DNA from: Ovis canadensis
Lineage: Eukaryota; Chordata; Mammalia; Artiodactyla; Bovidae
Assembly (NCBI RefSeq): GCF_042477335.2
Contig: NC_091255.1
Span: 47,408,501 to 47,472,500, forward strand
Length of the DNA: 64,000 nt
Direction of reading: 5' to 3'
The notes beneath the pieces are model-generated. The model did no database searches and was not told where the DNA came from. It saw only the letters and a list, made by a program, of their open reading frames with translations. The position numbers were made by a program, and so were the translations under genes. Below are positions 1 through 12,400 of the stretch, piece by piece; the first letter of the stretch is position 1, and every line of letters begins with the position of its first letter.

Positions 1-520
1 GGAGAGTCCATGATGGACAAAATGCAAACTAGACCCCTGCTCTCACGGAGCTGAAGGTTTAGTAGGGAAGACAGACTTTAATCAAATAACTCCACAGACA
101 GATGACAAATCACACTTGTGCAATTAAGTGCAGCAAAAGAGTAGTCTTAGGACTCGGTGAGGAGGAATTACCCAGGCAAGGAGATTTCCCTGAGGTAGGA
201 AGGAGTAAGCTTAACTTGAAGGATGAGTAGGAAGCAAAAAATGGAGGGAAAAGGCCTTTCAAGAAAAGGGAATCACGTATGCGATGGCCATAAAGTGTGT
301 GAGCCTGACCCAGAGGGCTACTGGAACTGCAGGGCAGAGAGAACAGGGTGGAGCTTGGTGAAAGATGAGGCCAGAGAAGCAGGGGTCGGATCACACAGGA
401 CCCCATAGGCCTCCTTAAGGAGTTCTATCTTTAGCCTAAGAACAACGAAAAAACACAGAGGGTTATAATCACAGGCTACTGGTGAATATTCAGTTTTAAA
501 AGGTCTCTCTGGCTGTAAAA
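1..520. repeat. Ancient mammalian interspersed repeat, family not assigned
   Basis: The text has the familiar form of an old dispersed mammalian repeat: a 'ctgctctcacggagctgaag' opening, 'gaagacagac' and 'tttccctgagg' blocks, and 'tctctctggctg' near 505-516. Similar text recurs at about 30800-31100 and more weakly at 63130-63330. There is no coding potential. The family name (L2-related or DNA transposon) cannot be settled by eye. Confidence 0.5.
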
Positions 521-679
521 CTCAGAGCAGATGGCTAGACTATCTACCCCTCAATGTACCTTCAGGTAGTAAAGTTGCTAAATACTGCTAGATGATCCTT
601 CCTCCTTATCCTTTGCATCCTCAACATCTCTTCATGGGATGACTGCAGAAACTGGTCTCCCTGCCTCCAGTCACACCTC

Positions 680-830
680 CTCTACACAGGCTTGATTTTA
701 TTTGATCTTCACAGCATGCTTGCAGGTAAGCAAAGGAGCAATCCTTATCCTGAGTTTGCAGATGAGAAAACTGAAGTGTAGTGGTGATGTGGGACTGGCT
801 TGTGAAAGACAACTGTTAAAATTTCAGAAA
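680..830 (+). repeat. MIR SINE fragment
   Basis: It contains the MIR core 'gcagatgagaaaactgaag' followed by a degraded 'gggactggcttg' block, as in the central part of MIR. It is old and diverged, with boundaries approximate. The AT-rich stretch from 831 to 1524 shows no gene or recognisable element. Confidence 0.6.
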
Positions 831-1524
831 TTCTGTAAGCCAGTTGTTAAATACAGCCAATTATTGAAAATTAAATCATATAAACGTATAATTAAATGTA
901 TTAAAAACAAAGGTAATAAATTCCCCAAACTCATCACTTCTTAATAACCTTACTGTTATTATTTACCTATGCTCTTGAGGCTATTTGTATTACTGTTTCT
1001 GCTACATAATATGAAACTACCACATAACAGTTTTCTCTGTATTCAGTAAAGTCAGGATGGTAGATTGAAACCAGCCTTGGTGGGAATCTTTGCACCATAG
1101 AATTGGCAAAGACTACAAAAAGGGACTTGATTTACTGTTTCTTTATCTAGATTTAAGAAAGTGATGAAGAATAATTCAGATTTTAAATGAATGTATTATG
1201 TCTGTAGCCACTACATTCTGGATAGACAAAGCTTGAGGAAACATTCTTTCAGTTATTTGAAAACTGTTTTCTGATCAGCGAGGAAGTTGCTCCCATAATT
1301 GACACTTAAGATGTCTCTGTTTATTCATTTTTTTTCTTACACTGACACAGAGGACATCAACCAATAACCATGTCGCAATTACATTCCCCCCCTCAACCGA
1401 AACCAGTTTGGCTACCCATATAGGAGTTTGGCAAAAATCAATGAAAGTATTTTGTGAGAATATATTGGTTATAAAGAATTTGCAAATATACATTATTATT
1501 TGTAAATTCTGTGCTACATATCCT

Positions 1525-1756
1525 TTGAGTGAGTGAGTGAGTGAGTGAAGTCGCTCAGTCGTGTCCGACTCTTTGCGACCCCGTGGAGTGCAGCCCACCA
1601 GGCTCCTCTGTCCATTGGATTCTCCAGGCAAGAATACTGGAGTGGGTTGCCATTTCCTTCTCCAGGGGATCTTCCAGACCGAGGAATTGAACCCCGGTCT
1701 CCCGCATTGCGGGCAGATGCAGGTGGACGCTTTAACCTCTGAGCCACCAGGAAGCA
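1525..1756 (-). mobile_element. Bov-tA SINE, near full length
   Basis: On the minus strand the tRNA-derived head (complement of 'gagccaccaggaagc') is followed by the Bov-A body (complement of 'caagaatactggagtgggtt'). A (GAGT)n simple repeat, 1527-1549, forms its tail on the + strand. The box motifs and full head suggest a fairly young copy. All ORFs through it are incidental. Confidence 0.92.
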
Positions 1757-2225
1757 TCAGTACAATTTATGTACGTATATATTATATGCATACATTCCCC
1801 TTTTCAGTCGGCTGTTCAACATTTATCAGCACAGCCTGGTTCTAGAACATATTTCTCATGTGTCATGCTATAAATATTCACTGGATGCCAAGGCGGGGAT
1901 ACAGTCAATGAACAAATGACCCGGCCACGGTCACACATCCCAAGCTGCATAGGTAGGACCAGAGCCAGAGGTATTGTCCTCCCAAGGCCAGCGGCTCTCT
2001 CCCAGGACGATACCAGGCTTTCCAGGGCCATCCCATCTTACCCTCACCCGAAGGGGTGGTTTCGCCCAGAGCGCCTGGGAAGTGAAAAACCAGGGTCGGG
2101 GTTGAGGACTAAAGCCCAGGCGAGAAGCAGCTCACGACCAATAGCTGCCCAGGCTTCGCGCAACGTCACTCTCTGAAGAGGCCAGGGCGAGCAAGCCCTG
2201 GGGGACGGGGCGTGACCACCATCTC

Positions 2226-2243
2226 CCGGAAGTGACGCCATCT
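2226..2243 (+). promoter_or_regulatory. Composite ETS / CRE half-site / YY1-like element
   Basis: The text CCGGAAGTGACGCCATCT combines an ETS core (CCGGAAGT), an overlapping TGACG CRE half-site and a GCCATCT YY1-like core within 18 bases. Such composites cluster close to transcription starts of CpG-island genes. It lies about 75 bases upstream of the uORF ATG. Factor binding is inferred. Confidence 0.55.
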
Positions 2244-2317
2244 GGGGGGGTGGTGCTCGGTGGCGGCGACGCGCGGCCTGGGCTCGCGCTGGGCTCCGCG
2301 CGCCCCCGGCCCCCTCT

Positions 2318-2395
2318 ATGAGGCAGAGGCCGCGGCGGCCGTTAGCGCTGTCGCTCCGGGGGCCGCGGCGGGCGGGGCTCCGGCGGGGCCCGTAG
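2318..2395 (+). other. Upstream ORF, 25 codons, in the SOCS7 leader
   Basis: An ATG at 2318 opens an Arg/Pro-rich frame that stops at TAG 2393-2395, before both candidate SOCS7 starts (2442 and 2634). It would sit in the mRNA only if transcription begins upstream of 2318. The likely role is translational damping, not a functional peptide; this is inference. Confidence 0.4.
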
Positions 2396-2441
2396 TCCCC
2401 ACCCCAGCCCGGCTCCCAGCCGCCCGCCCTCCCTCTTTCCG

Positions 2442-2633
2442 ATGCAGGGGGCCGAGCTCCGGGATGGCGAGGCGGCGGCGGCGGCCGCTTCGTACCGCGT
2501 CCTGAGCCGCCTGCTCGGCTATGGAGAGGCGGCCCCCGAGCCAGGCCCGCCGCCGCCGCCCCCGGGCCATGGCCCTGCGCCGCCACCCTTCCTCGCGCGG
2601 CCCGGCCCGCGGGGCTCCAGGCCACCTCAGCTG
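2442..2633 (+). other. SOCS7: In-frame N-terminal extension of SOCS7 (64 codons)
   Basis: The reading frame of SOCS7 stays open upstream of the conventional MVFRNVG start, back to an ATG at 2442. The extension starts MQGAELRDGEAAAAAA and is rich in Ala, Pro and Gly. It includes a short helical-looking stretch, SYRVLSRLLGYGEA. Neither ATG has a purine at -3; the 2634 ATG has G at +4 and the 2442 ATG has C. It may be a genuine longer isoform or simply a GC-rich open leader. Confidence 0.45.
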
Positions 2634-3409
2634 ATGGTGTTCCGCAACGTGGGTCGGCCTCCGGAGGAGGAGGACGCGGAGGCGGCCCAGGAGCCGGGAC
2701 CCTCGGAACTGCTGTGTCCCCGGCACCGCTGTGCCCTGGACCCCAAGGCCCTGCCGCCGGGGTTGGCGCTGGAGCGGACCTGGGGCCCGGCGGCTGGACT
2801 AGAGGCGCAGTTGGCCGCTCTGGGGCTCGGGCAGCCGGCGGGGCCGGGGGTCAAGACGGTCGGCGGGGGTTGCTGCCCGTGCCCGTGTCCCCCGCAGCCG
2901 CCCCCTCCGCAGCCCCAGCCGCCTGCTGCCGCCCCGCAGGCCGGGGAGGACCCCACGGAAACAAGCGACGCGCTGCTGGTCCTGGAGGGCTTGGAGTCGG
3001 AGGCAGAGAGCCTGGAGACTAACAGCTGCTCGGAAGAGGAGCTCAGCAGCCCGGGCCGCGGAGGAGGAGGGGGCGGCCGGCTTCTACTGCAGCCCCCTGG
3101 CCCTGAGTTACCCCCGGTGCCCTTCCCGATGCAGGACTTGGTCCCTCCCGGGCGCTTGAGTCGAGGGGAGCAGCCGCAGCAGCCTCCCCCGCCGCCGCCT
3201 CCTCCTGGGCCCCTCCGGCCACTCGCCGGCCTTTCTCGGAAGGGCTCCCTCAAAATCCGCCTCAGTCGCCTCTTTCGCACGAAGAGCTGCAACGGTGGCT
3301 CTGGCGGTGGGGATGGGGCCGGCAAGAGGCCTCCTGGAGAGCTGGCTGCTTCAGCTGCGAGCCTGACAGACATGGGCGGCTCTGCGGGCCGGGAGCTGGA
3401 CGCGGGGAG
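2634..3409 (+). CDS. SOCS7: SOCS7 coding exon 1
   Basis: It encodes residues 1-258 and two bases of codon 259. The donor is GGGGAG|GTGAGA. It carries the Cys/Pro-rich CCPCPCPP segment, the poly-Gly GGGGGG, the poly-Pro run and the basic KIRLSRLFRTK patch. The GC-rich triplet runs are prone to length variation between individuals. Confidence 0.96.
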
Positions 3410-6400
3410 GTGAGACCGGCTCGGGGGCATTGGGGTTGGCTGACAAACTTACTTTTCTCGTTTCATTTCCCTTTTATTCTACTGCTAAAAAAAAGATCCT
3501 GACAGTTCTTAAGATGTGGCCTTCATCAGGAGGCAGAGACTTGGGGCTAAAGGTGGTAATATCGCCCAATAGGTCAGAGCTGTTTGTGGGAGCAGCCTTC
3601 ACTCCCTCCCACCCCCACCCCGACTTCTCAGCTGGTTAGCATTTCTCTAGTTGGGCGATGATTTGAAACCACCCCGCCCCGGCCCAGCTTTTAAAGTTGT
3701 TTCAAGGTATGTGTCTACCATTACCCCTGGCAGGAAGCTTGCTGGAAAGGTGTGGCCTTTGGGGCAGAAAGTTTGAGTTTGACCACCTTGCTTATTCTTT
3801 CTGTGTACCAGCAACGCACCCCCTTCACACTCATGCATGCAAATGATGTGACAGGCTTGTGTAGTTGTAGGCCAGCAGTCAACTGGGCATCTCTAGTCAA
3901 AATTTTAATGTTTTCTTGATTGGTTTCTTAGACATACTTGATATCTCAAGCCTGTGTGCTAACCACTGTGAGAATAGAAAATAGCCTTGTTCTCAAACCT
4001 GTATGAGAATTCTAAGTATGGTGTGCATGCATACTCAGTCCTGTCTGACTCTTTGCCCCCCACCAGGCTCCTCTGTTCATGGAATTCTCCAGGCAAGAAT
4101 ACTGGCATGGGTTGCCATTTCCTCCTCCAGGAGATCTTCCCCACCCAGGGGTCGAAACTGCATTTCTTGCATCTCCTGCATTGGCAGGCAGATTCTATAC
4201 CACTGGGCCACCTGTACGTGAATTCCACCCCAGCTGATGAAAGTTCCAAACTTAGGCATAGATTTTTTTTCTGCATTTCTGAAGTGCAGACAGCTCTCTG
4301 ACATCCAGTGTTAGATTTTCTCTTTTGGTAACTGCCATTGTGGTTTGCACTGCTGAATGGGTTCTTAGAACGTTTGGAATTGGTTTTGGTGCAGCTCATG
4401 TGATGGATTCATGAGATGCACCAGTGGCCACAACCCAAGGCTGAAAAACAGGTAGACAAATTGAGAATTTTACTATGCACCAGAATCACGTGGGGAGCTT
4501 TGGGAAAAGATCAGATGGCCCCAAGATTTGAATTAAAAAAAAAAAAAAAAAAACTCCCGCATATGATCTGGACTGAAAATCACTCATCCATGGACTTCTC
4601 CTTTCAAAGGATCTTTACTCCAAGAGGAAAGTATGGGGTCACTTTTTTGTTATTCTTGTTGGCTGCATGGCCTGGGGAATCTTAGTTCCTTGACTCAGGG
4701 ATGGAACCTGTGTTCCCTGCAGTGGAGTGTGGAGTCCTAATCACTGGACCTCCAGGAAATTCCTGGTCAGTTTGATTTTGTTGTCTTTTCTGAACACCTT
4801 GCCAGTGTCTCATCTTGGGATCAGATGAAACCTAAACTCCCTGAAGAAACCAGTAATTTGATGTGTGTTGTCCCTTCAGGTAAACGTATGTTTCACCATT
4901 TGCCTCCCAATAAACTCATGCTGGGAGCTCAGGTCTGAAAAAGCGTGTGGCTGCTGAAGCAGCTTTTTTCTGGTAGAGTCTGCATTCGATGCTCCACTTA
5001 GCGGTGTAGATGAAATTTTCATTTGCTGGGGGCAGGGCAGGATTGAAGCTGTGGGTAATGACCTAGGATAGATTGCTAATTTTCTTGTGGTTTGTCCTGC
5101 CTTTGTTCCATATTGATCAGGACTTGGTCTAAGATTCCAGAGACACCAAATATGAGGTGTGGCGTGAAATTAGCTGCAACGTCTAATAGATTAGGAAGAG
5201 GAAAAGGCGTATAACATTATACAGTTTTTGCCTTTGGAAACAGAATTCAATGGTCACTGGCGGCTCTGTCATCAACCCTCACGCTAAGCACAATACCGAT
5301 TTCTCCTGCAGAGCGAATTGGTCTGTAGCTCTGCAAAGAAGCTGAGTTCCGGGCACTGGAGAATTACATTTTTTGGTCCAAGAACTTTTTCTGATGAATT
5401 GGAGAAGAGCTAGGCATTCATGTATGAACGTTTGGTTGACTGCTCTTAGGAGGCAGCATGTTGTACAGAGAATGTGAACATCTGGATTCCATGTAGGACT
5501 CCGACATCACCTGTGAGATGCAGGCCAATTTTGTTTTCTTCACGCTTCCCTCCTTTTTTAATCTGTAAAATGGAAGTGATTCCTGTCTTGTTCCTGACCT
5601 TATAGGAATAGAGTGAAGACAAGAGAAATTGAGATGGAATATATTTTTTGCCTTTGGAGGAGAGGTAGTAAAATAGAACTGGTGAAGTTTTTAAAAATGC
5701 TTAGGATTTGGTACTGTTAGATTTTCTCGTTAGCTTTTCCATAGCTTACTATGTGCCAGTCTTGCTGGCAGTCTTGCAGCTGTGAGAAACTTGATAAGTC
5801 TGGCCAGGGTAGTTGTGATTTCTGTGGATCTACACCTCAGTAAGTCTGCCCTGTTGGGAGGAAGGATAAGTTTGAATTTTTAGCTTGTTCTCTTGTTTCG
5901 ATTGGTAGGACCTGGAAGCCGTGAGAAATGTCAGACCTTTGCCAGAAGGTGTATGCCTGCCTTCTTATTGTTGGTTGGAGTTAATTATGAGTCTCTGCAG
6001 TCTTTGCTGTATAATTTGGGGCTTTTGCAGTAACCTCTAGGCATGATTCTCTTTGCTCTTCTCAGTATTTGCCTTTCCCACAGCTGTCACGAGAAAGTAT
6101 CTCCAACGGGCTTTTTTTTTTGGCTGTGCTGGGTCTCCATTGCTGTGCACCAGCCTTCTCTAGTTTCAGTGAGCGGGGGCCACTCTTCGTTGCAGTGCGC
6201 AGGCTTCTCATTGCTGTGGCCTCTCTTGTTCCGGAGCACAGCCTCTAGGCTTCAGTTGTTGTGGCTTGTGGACTCCGGAGCACTGAGTCAGCAGTCGCCT
6301 CAGGGTATATGGGATCTTCTCAGAGCAGGGATTGGACCTGTGTCCCCTGCACTGGCAGGCTGCCTCCCAACCACTGGACCACCAGGGAAGCCCTCACGCC

Positions 6401-9400
6401 GTTATTTTAAATTTTGTTTATTTTTTTGGCAGTGCTGCATGGCATGTAGGATCTTAGTTCCTTGACCAGAGAAACTAACCTGCACCCCTGCGGTGGAAGC
6501 ACAGAGTCTTGCTGAACCACAAGGGAAGTCCCCCGATGGTCACTTTACAAGGCTTAACAGTTTCCATATTTTAAAAAAAATTACTTATTTATTTGGCTTC
6601 TGTCTTTAGTTGCGGGACACAAGAATCTAGTTCCTTGACCAGGGATTGAACCCAGGCCACCTGCAGTCTTAGCCACTGGACCACCAGGGAAGTCCCTCAT
6701 ATTTTAACATTAAGCAAGACTTTAGTTCCTTTCAGATACTTTGGAGTCTGCTAAGTTGGCCTTCCTGGATACACTGAGTCTTAGGTCCTGAGGTCTAGTA
6801 TGAGTTAGCTTAGAGAACTCTTGAAGTGAAGGAATACATGGGCTCACCAGCTAATCAGGTTTCTGTTCTGGAGAACTGGGCTAGGCTGTGTAACACACAT
6901 ATGTTGAAATTCAGAGAGCTGGGCTTGATGCCTGTGGGCTTCGGTGTTATATAGGATTGCTATTTCAGGAAAACCAGTGAAGTTCCCTTGTCTGGTTCAC
7001 ATATGTTTAGCTGATTGTCTTCCTTTGTATTTGGTGAGAAATAGCATTCAACCCGACTTTTTTTGAAGCATTCCATAATACACATTTGGTTGGAAATGGG
7101 TACCTTGTTCATTTCTCAAGGTTTTTTTTTTTTTTTTTTTTTAAATCTTACTTAACAGTTGAGGCTATTGCTGGCAGTCTTCATAGTTGTGAGGTGGAAA
7201 AATGGAGAACAGTTTTGTAGTGGTTTCCTATCTGTTTGTTTGGGGAAAAAGATACAATTTTGGAAAGAGAGGCTGCCTTGGCATCAGTTTGGGGCCCTGC
7301 TGTCATGAATAGACCTGGCAGACATGAGAAACCCTTTTCTCTGTTTTCTTGAGTCTTTGGGTCTAAGGGAGTCTTTTTGAGAAAGAGCATGACATACTGA
7401 GAGAAAAATGATTTTATGGTGTGGTGAAGAGGGTCTGCCTTTATGTTTAGGTTTTGGGTCCATATTCTGTTGATCTTTTCAACTATTTTTCCATGAAGTG
7501 GTTGTGGTTGGCAGCTCTGTTTTGGAATGAGCAACCTGGCTTTAGAAGTCTCTGTCCATTTGAGTCTTGTGTCTTTTACTCCTTTACATTTTGCCCACTG
7601 ACATCATTTCTAAGGTTTTAGACCTTCGGCTGCCCCTCTGGGCTTTTCCCTGGAAGTTCCCTCCATAGGTTCTTTAGTTGGTTTATGGTGGAGTTTTGGA
7701 TCTGACCTTGTTGCACAGATGTCTGTGTATTGGAACTAAAAATGAGCACATGGTTTTTGTGCCTGTAGCACATGAACAGACACTGGCTTGTGATGTGTTG
7801 GAAATGGCACAGGCTGGCTGACTTGGCATTGTATGCTTTAACGGGGGCAGAGGTAAATTTGCGGCTGCAAAACCTGATATTTGGATCCTACTTTAAAAGT
7901 TAGCAAAGGACATGTGTAAGTCTTAGGACACTGTAGAAGGGATTTATGGACAAGAGAGAAAGAGCATTACTATGTCATTGTTTGTATTTTAGGTTTCAAG
8001 GAATTTGAAAAGTGGCCAGTAGTTATATCAATGTGTTGTCAGCCTGTCTAGTCTAATGTTTTTAACTCCTTTTATCCCACAGATCTGTTGCCATTTAATT
8101 AGTAATTTGCAGAACGGAAGTGGACAGAGACATCCTATGTCTTTGTTACTCACAGCACAAGCAGTGCATAGCTGACACAAAGGACTGCTAGCCGCAGAGA
8201 AGACCTAAGGTCTTCTGCTTGCCACCTTAGGTATAGCCCACCATGTCCTACCCGACATCACCCTTCAGGTCTTTCTGCTGCTAAGATGCAAGTGGTCTGC
8301 TGGCAGAGTTACAGTGGCTTAACTTTGTACCCTAATGCTTGTCAAGGTGATTTGGGGAGAAGAATAATATGGGAATGTCGTATAGAAGGGTTAGTTAAAA
8401 ATTTTATGTGGAGCCATATCATTCTTGTTGCTTTCCAAACAACAGCATATCTAGCTTAGAATGGTTATTTTAAATGTTTCAGATATACAAAAAGAAATTT
8501 ATAAAATGTATATACTATAATAATAATGAAATGTATATTTAGGTAACCATCACTAAGCTTGACAAAATGTTATCAGTATCTTTGAAGACCCCTGAGTGTG
8601 GCTTCCTGATTACAACTCCGCCCTCCCCAGTGTAACCACCATCCTCAATTTTATGTTAATCATTCCCTTGCTTTGTTTTTTATGGTTGTCTAGATTGGTC
8701 TTTTCATGGATGACTGCCATTAGAGTGCTCTCAGGATCCTTGAGACAGAAACTGCTTTGGATTTTTAGACAATATCTCCCCAAAGAGAGAAGGAAGCACT
8801 CATATTTGTTATTGGCCTGGCAGCCTCTTAGACCTTCTACCTCTCTAAGCTTCCTTATTTGTCAGAAAAAAACCATTCTGAGACCCTCAAATGGCTCTGC
8901 CTGGATTTAGAGTCGTATATATTTCTTTTTCTAGATCCTAGAAACTATGATTTTCTTCTTCACAATGGCGGGAGTGGGGAGAAGATGAGCTGGAGTGAGG
9001 AGGCCTCGGCAGGACGTGTGCACTGGGTGCTGCTGTTCTTCAGCGCTTGGCGCTGAGGAGCTTCGTCCTCAGGATGGGCAGATGGCAGAGCATTGCAGCT
9101 TCCTTTGCAAAGAGGCAAACAGCCAAACGGCTGAGGTGTGAACCCTCTGAGAGGCCAGTGCTTCAGGTTTCTGCTTGCTGAGTTTAATGTATCGGCAAGT
9201 TACCGAATAAAAATCAGCTTGGACATTCTTCAGTCTTAAAGTTAATGTCCAGTGGAATTCATTTTCCATCCCAGACCTCTGGAGTGTTGGGACTAAGCTG
9301 CAGACTGCCACAAGCAACTTTTATAAATAGAGGGACTGTGTGTGCTCCTGTCTTTTTCTGGTGCAGCCACCTCTCCTGTGTGTGCTGTGGGCGGGGCGTT

Positions 9401-12400
9401 CACAGTGGGCACGTCATTAGACTTCTCAAGTCTCAGCATGGAGGCGGCTACAGAGGGAGTGTGAGATGGGTCAGGAAAGGGAATCCAGCATCTCAGCTAT
9501 TTCTGAGTAAGGGCTTCACAGTATGGTTTTGAAATTCTGTTTGAAGTGAGTTCTGAGAAGCACAGACATCTGTGTTAAAACATAAATGCATAAAGATCTT
9601 CCAAAGTCAAATAATTCAAAGTAGGATTTCATTTTGGATTTTCTTTGCTTTTCCCCATCTCTTGGTGCAGTTGAAGTTTTATTTAAACCTTTGGGTGAGA
9701 GTAATTTTGGAAAGTGAGCCAGCTCTAAGGTGTGGAGTCAGGCATTTAATTTGGCTGTGGATTTTTTTTAAAAAGGCTGATTTGTTGAGATACAATTTAT
9801 ATACCACCTAAAATTCACCTTTTTTTCGTTGCTTGGTTCTGTTAATTTTGACATGTCAAAATCATAACCTCTTCCACAATCAAGATATAGCATATTTTCA
9901 TCACCTCCACTTCTTTCCCTTATAGTCAGTTCAGTCATCCTGAGGTGCTTAGCACATTTCTAGCCAGAAAGACTTTTATCAGTCTTTTGGATTCCTTTCA
10001 TTTCATTTCTCACCCAAAACCAGTTGAAATTGGTGCAATATGAAGTTACCTTTGGTGTGTCTTCAGAGATCTGGGTTTTCCAGCTGGTTTGGGAGCAGCA
10101 TCAAGAACAGGCATGGGGTGGTGGGGAGTCTGTGACTGGCAGCTCAAGAAAGAAGAGGCCACCTTCTTTGGGTGCCAGGCAGATCATCTTAACTTAAAGA
10201 GGCTCCCTTGTAGGCCTTTGGCTTTGACTCGTGGCTTGGGGACATTTTGCAAAAATCAGAGGCCTTACTGGTTGAAGATTGCATTATATCCTGTAGTTCT
10301 ATTCTCAAATCCAAAAATCTTGCCTGGTTCACTTTGGGACCTCCTGCTCCTAAGAGCAGGCCCAGAGGGAAAGCCGGTGCTCTGAAGAGGCACCTATTCA
10401 GGTCAAGAGCCTTTCTCTTGGCTTTCCTGTGAGAATCAACTCTGCATCTGAATTTCTTCCCCTAGAAATGGACTTACTAATTACCACTCAAGATGTTTTA
10501 CTCTTTTAAGGTGATGAGTGTGGAAAGCTCCAAAGAGATTTCTTATTGCTTTGTAGGCTGGTGAATTCTGTAGCCAAATCTATCTAAGGAGTCGCCTTAA
10601 TTATTTTTCCCTGTTTAAATTTTAGTCTTTAAAGTGTGGTTGACAGTGACTCGGGTTTGCTTTATTTTTCAGTGCATCTGGGATTGAGTGCTGCAGTGAT
10701 TTGAATGCATGTATGTGCATTCTCCGCCTCATTCTCTGTGTGCTTTCTCACCCCTCAGGAAACCCAGGTTGACAAGAACTCAAAGTGCCTTTTCTCCAGT
10801 CTCCTTCAGCCCGCTCTTCACAGGTAGGTGATCTGTTTCTTTTTCTCTAACATCTAAAAGCAGGACTGTTCTGAGACGTGTCAGGAAACACTTGCAGATG
10901 CATCGCAGAGGGAGCTGCAGGCATGTCTGCAGTTATTTTCTTCATTCCGTGCCTGCTGGGTTTGGGGTGACACTATTTTTAAGGTGTGGAATGTATTCTT
11001 AACTTTGGATGCTTTATAGTTTGAGGTAGAGACTGCTTGCTGGTAATTAGGTGGCCCTGGCAGTTATGCAGGCTTTAGTTCAGGGTCATCACGTGTAAAT
11101 TAAAAGTAGGAAATACAAATTTATAGGCTCATAGCACATAAAGGACTCTGGAAGTCATACAGCTCCTGTGCCTGCTTCCAAAGGGAGTTCATGGATTATC
11201 TAATAAACATGATCCACAATGAACTGGTCTATTTTTAAAGACTTTGGGCAAAGGGGAATCACATGAACTCTTGTCTTACCCATTTTGGGGGCTAACAGTT
11301 CTTGCAGCTGTTAAGCGTTCTTATTGGATCTAATTTAAGTCTCCTCATGTAGCGGGGGAACACAGTTGCTAAAGTAAGAAAGTGGTCAAATATCCTTTCA
11401 CCTTCTCCTTTGAAGGGGAGCTTTTTCTGAGAGGGAAACCTTTTGTTCTGTGAGTCACGTGTGGAGTTTCTGCTTGAATGAGCTGTAGAAAAGGACATCT
11501 GAAGCACACAGCCTCAAGTTTCAAAAACTGAGTGCTCCTCACTGGGTGTGGCCGAGAATCCTTTAAACTTAATCCTAGTTTCAAACTCTTTTGGATATTG
11601 TGTCCCTTGAAAAAGATGATTACAAGAATTATGATCTGGGACTGGACATTTTCAGGAAAATGTTCAACAGTCTAGTGGAACCCCCATTACTGAGTAGACT
11701 GCTGTGAACTGTCAGAACAGGTGAGTTTGGTGCCTGTAATAGGCACCGGTGGAGAAGGAGGTCCTCTGTTCTTAGCCCAAGCAAGGAATTAAAGGATCTT
11801 ACCCTGTAGCAGAATGTCTTTCTAGTTAGTAGTTGTTTCCCTTTTAAAGTAATGAAACCCACATTTGTAGTTTCAGGTCCCATGTTCTTAGTTCAAAGAA
11901 CCTTAGCTCTCTTGAATTATTTCCTTTAAGTGCTATACTACCTACAAGCTAGACCTCTCTGACCCTTCTGGCACCCTGGGCTCACTGCATTGCTCTGGGC
12001 AGCTAAAGCAAAAGTGAAAGTCCCTCATTCCTCTCTGACTCTTTGAGACCTCTTGGACTGTCCATGGAATTTTTTAGGCCAGAATACTGGAGTGGGTAAC
12101 CTTTCCTTTCTCCAGGGGATCTTCCCTACCCAGGGATGGAACCCAAGTCTCCCACATTGCAGGCAGATTCTTTACTAGCTGAGCCACAAGGGAAGCCCTG
12201 GGCAACTAGGCCCTCAGTAATTAAGCTGTGTGATGAATTCCTAGAAGTTCCACTGATGACTTTTGGAAGAGCTTTTCTGCTTATCTTAGTGTTCAAGACC
12301 TTTGTTGGAGGGAAAAAAACAACAAAACAAAACACCACAAACTGTATTAGATTCTGAATGCCCAGTTTCTGGTCTTTTAGAGATATTTGTTACCTCATTT

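Larger units (their letters stand above)
2120..3420 (+). promoter_or_regulatory. SOCS7: CpG-rich promoter and first-exon island of SOCS7
   Basis: Base composition changes abruptly from about 45% G+C to a dense CpG region that runs through the 5' flank and all of exon 1. There is no TATA box upstream of the start codons. The region holds ETS/CRE/YY1-like sites at 2226-2243. This is typical of a dispersed housekeeping-type promoter. The transcription start is not defined by sequence; it is probably between about 2200 and 2320. Confidence 0.8.
3410..10758 (+). other. SOCS7 intron 1
   Basis: GTGAGA donor, CCCCTCAG acceptor. It holds one Bov-tA, four CHR SINEs all in minus orientation (4650-6698), a MIR-like segment near 5455-5600, and two old L1-like fragments (8460-8700, 9780-9950). 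There are T-rich runs at 7122-7141. The remaining 7150-8450 and 9960-10750 show no gene or repeat I can name. Confidence 0.85.

Noticed and set aside
1527-1549. (GAGT)n as an independent microsatellite of interest
   Set aside because: It is the 3' tail of the adjoining Bov-tA SINE.
2044-2625. 193-codon minus-strand open frame over the SOCS7 promoter
   Set aside because: Pro/Arg/Ala-rich translation of a CpG island opposite a known exon; no domain, no conserved signature.
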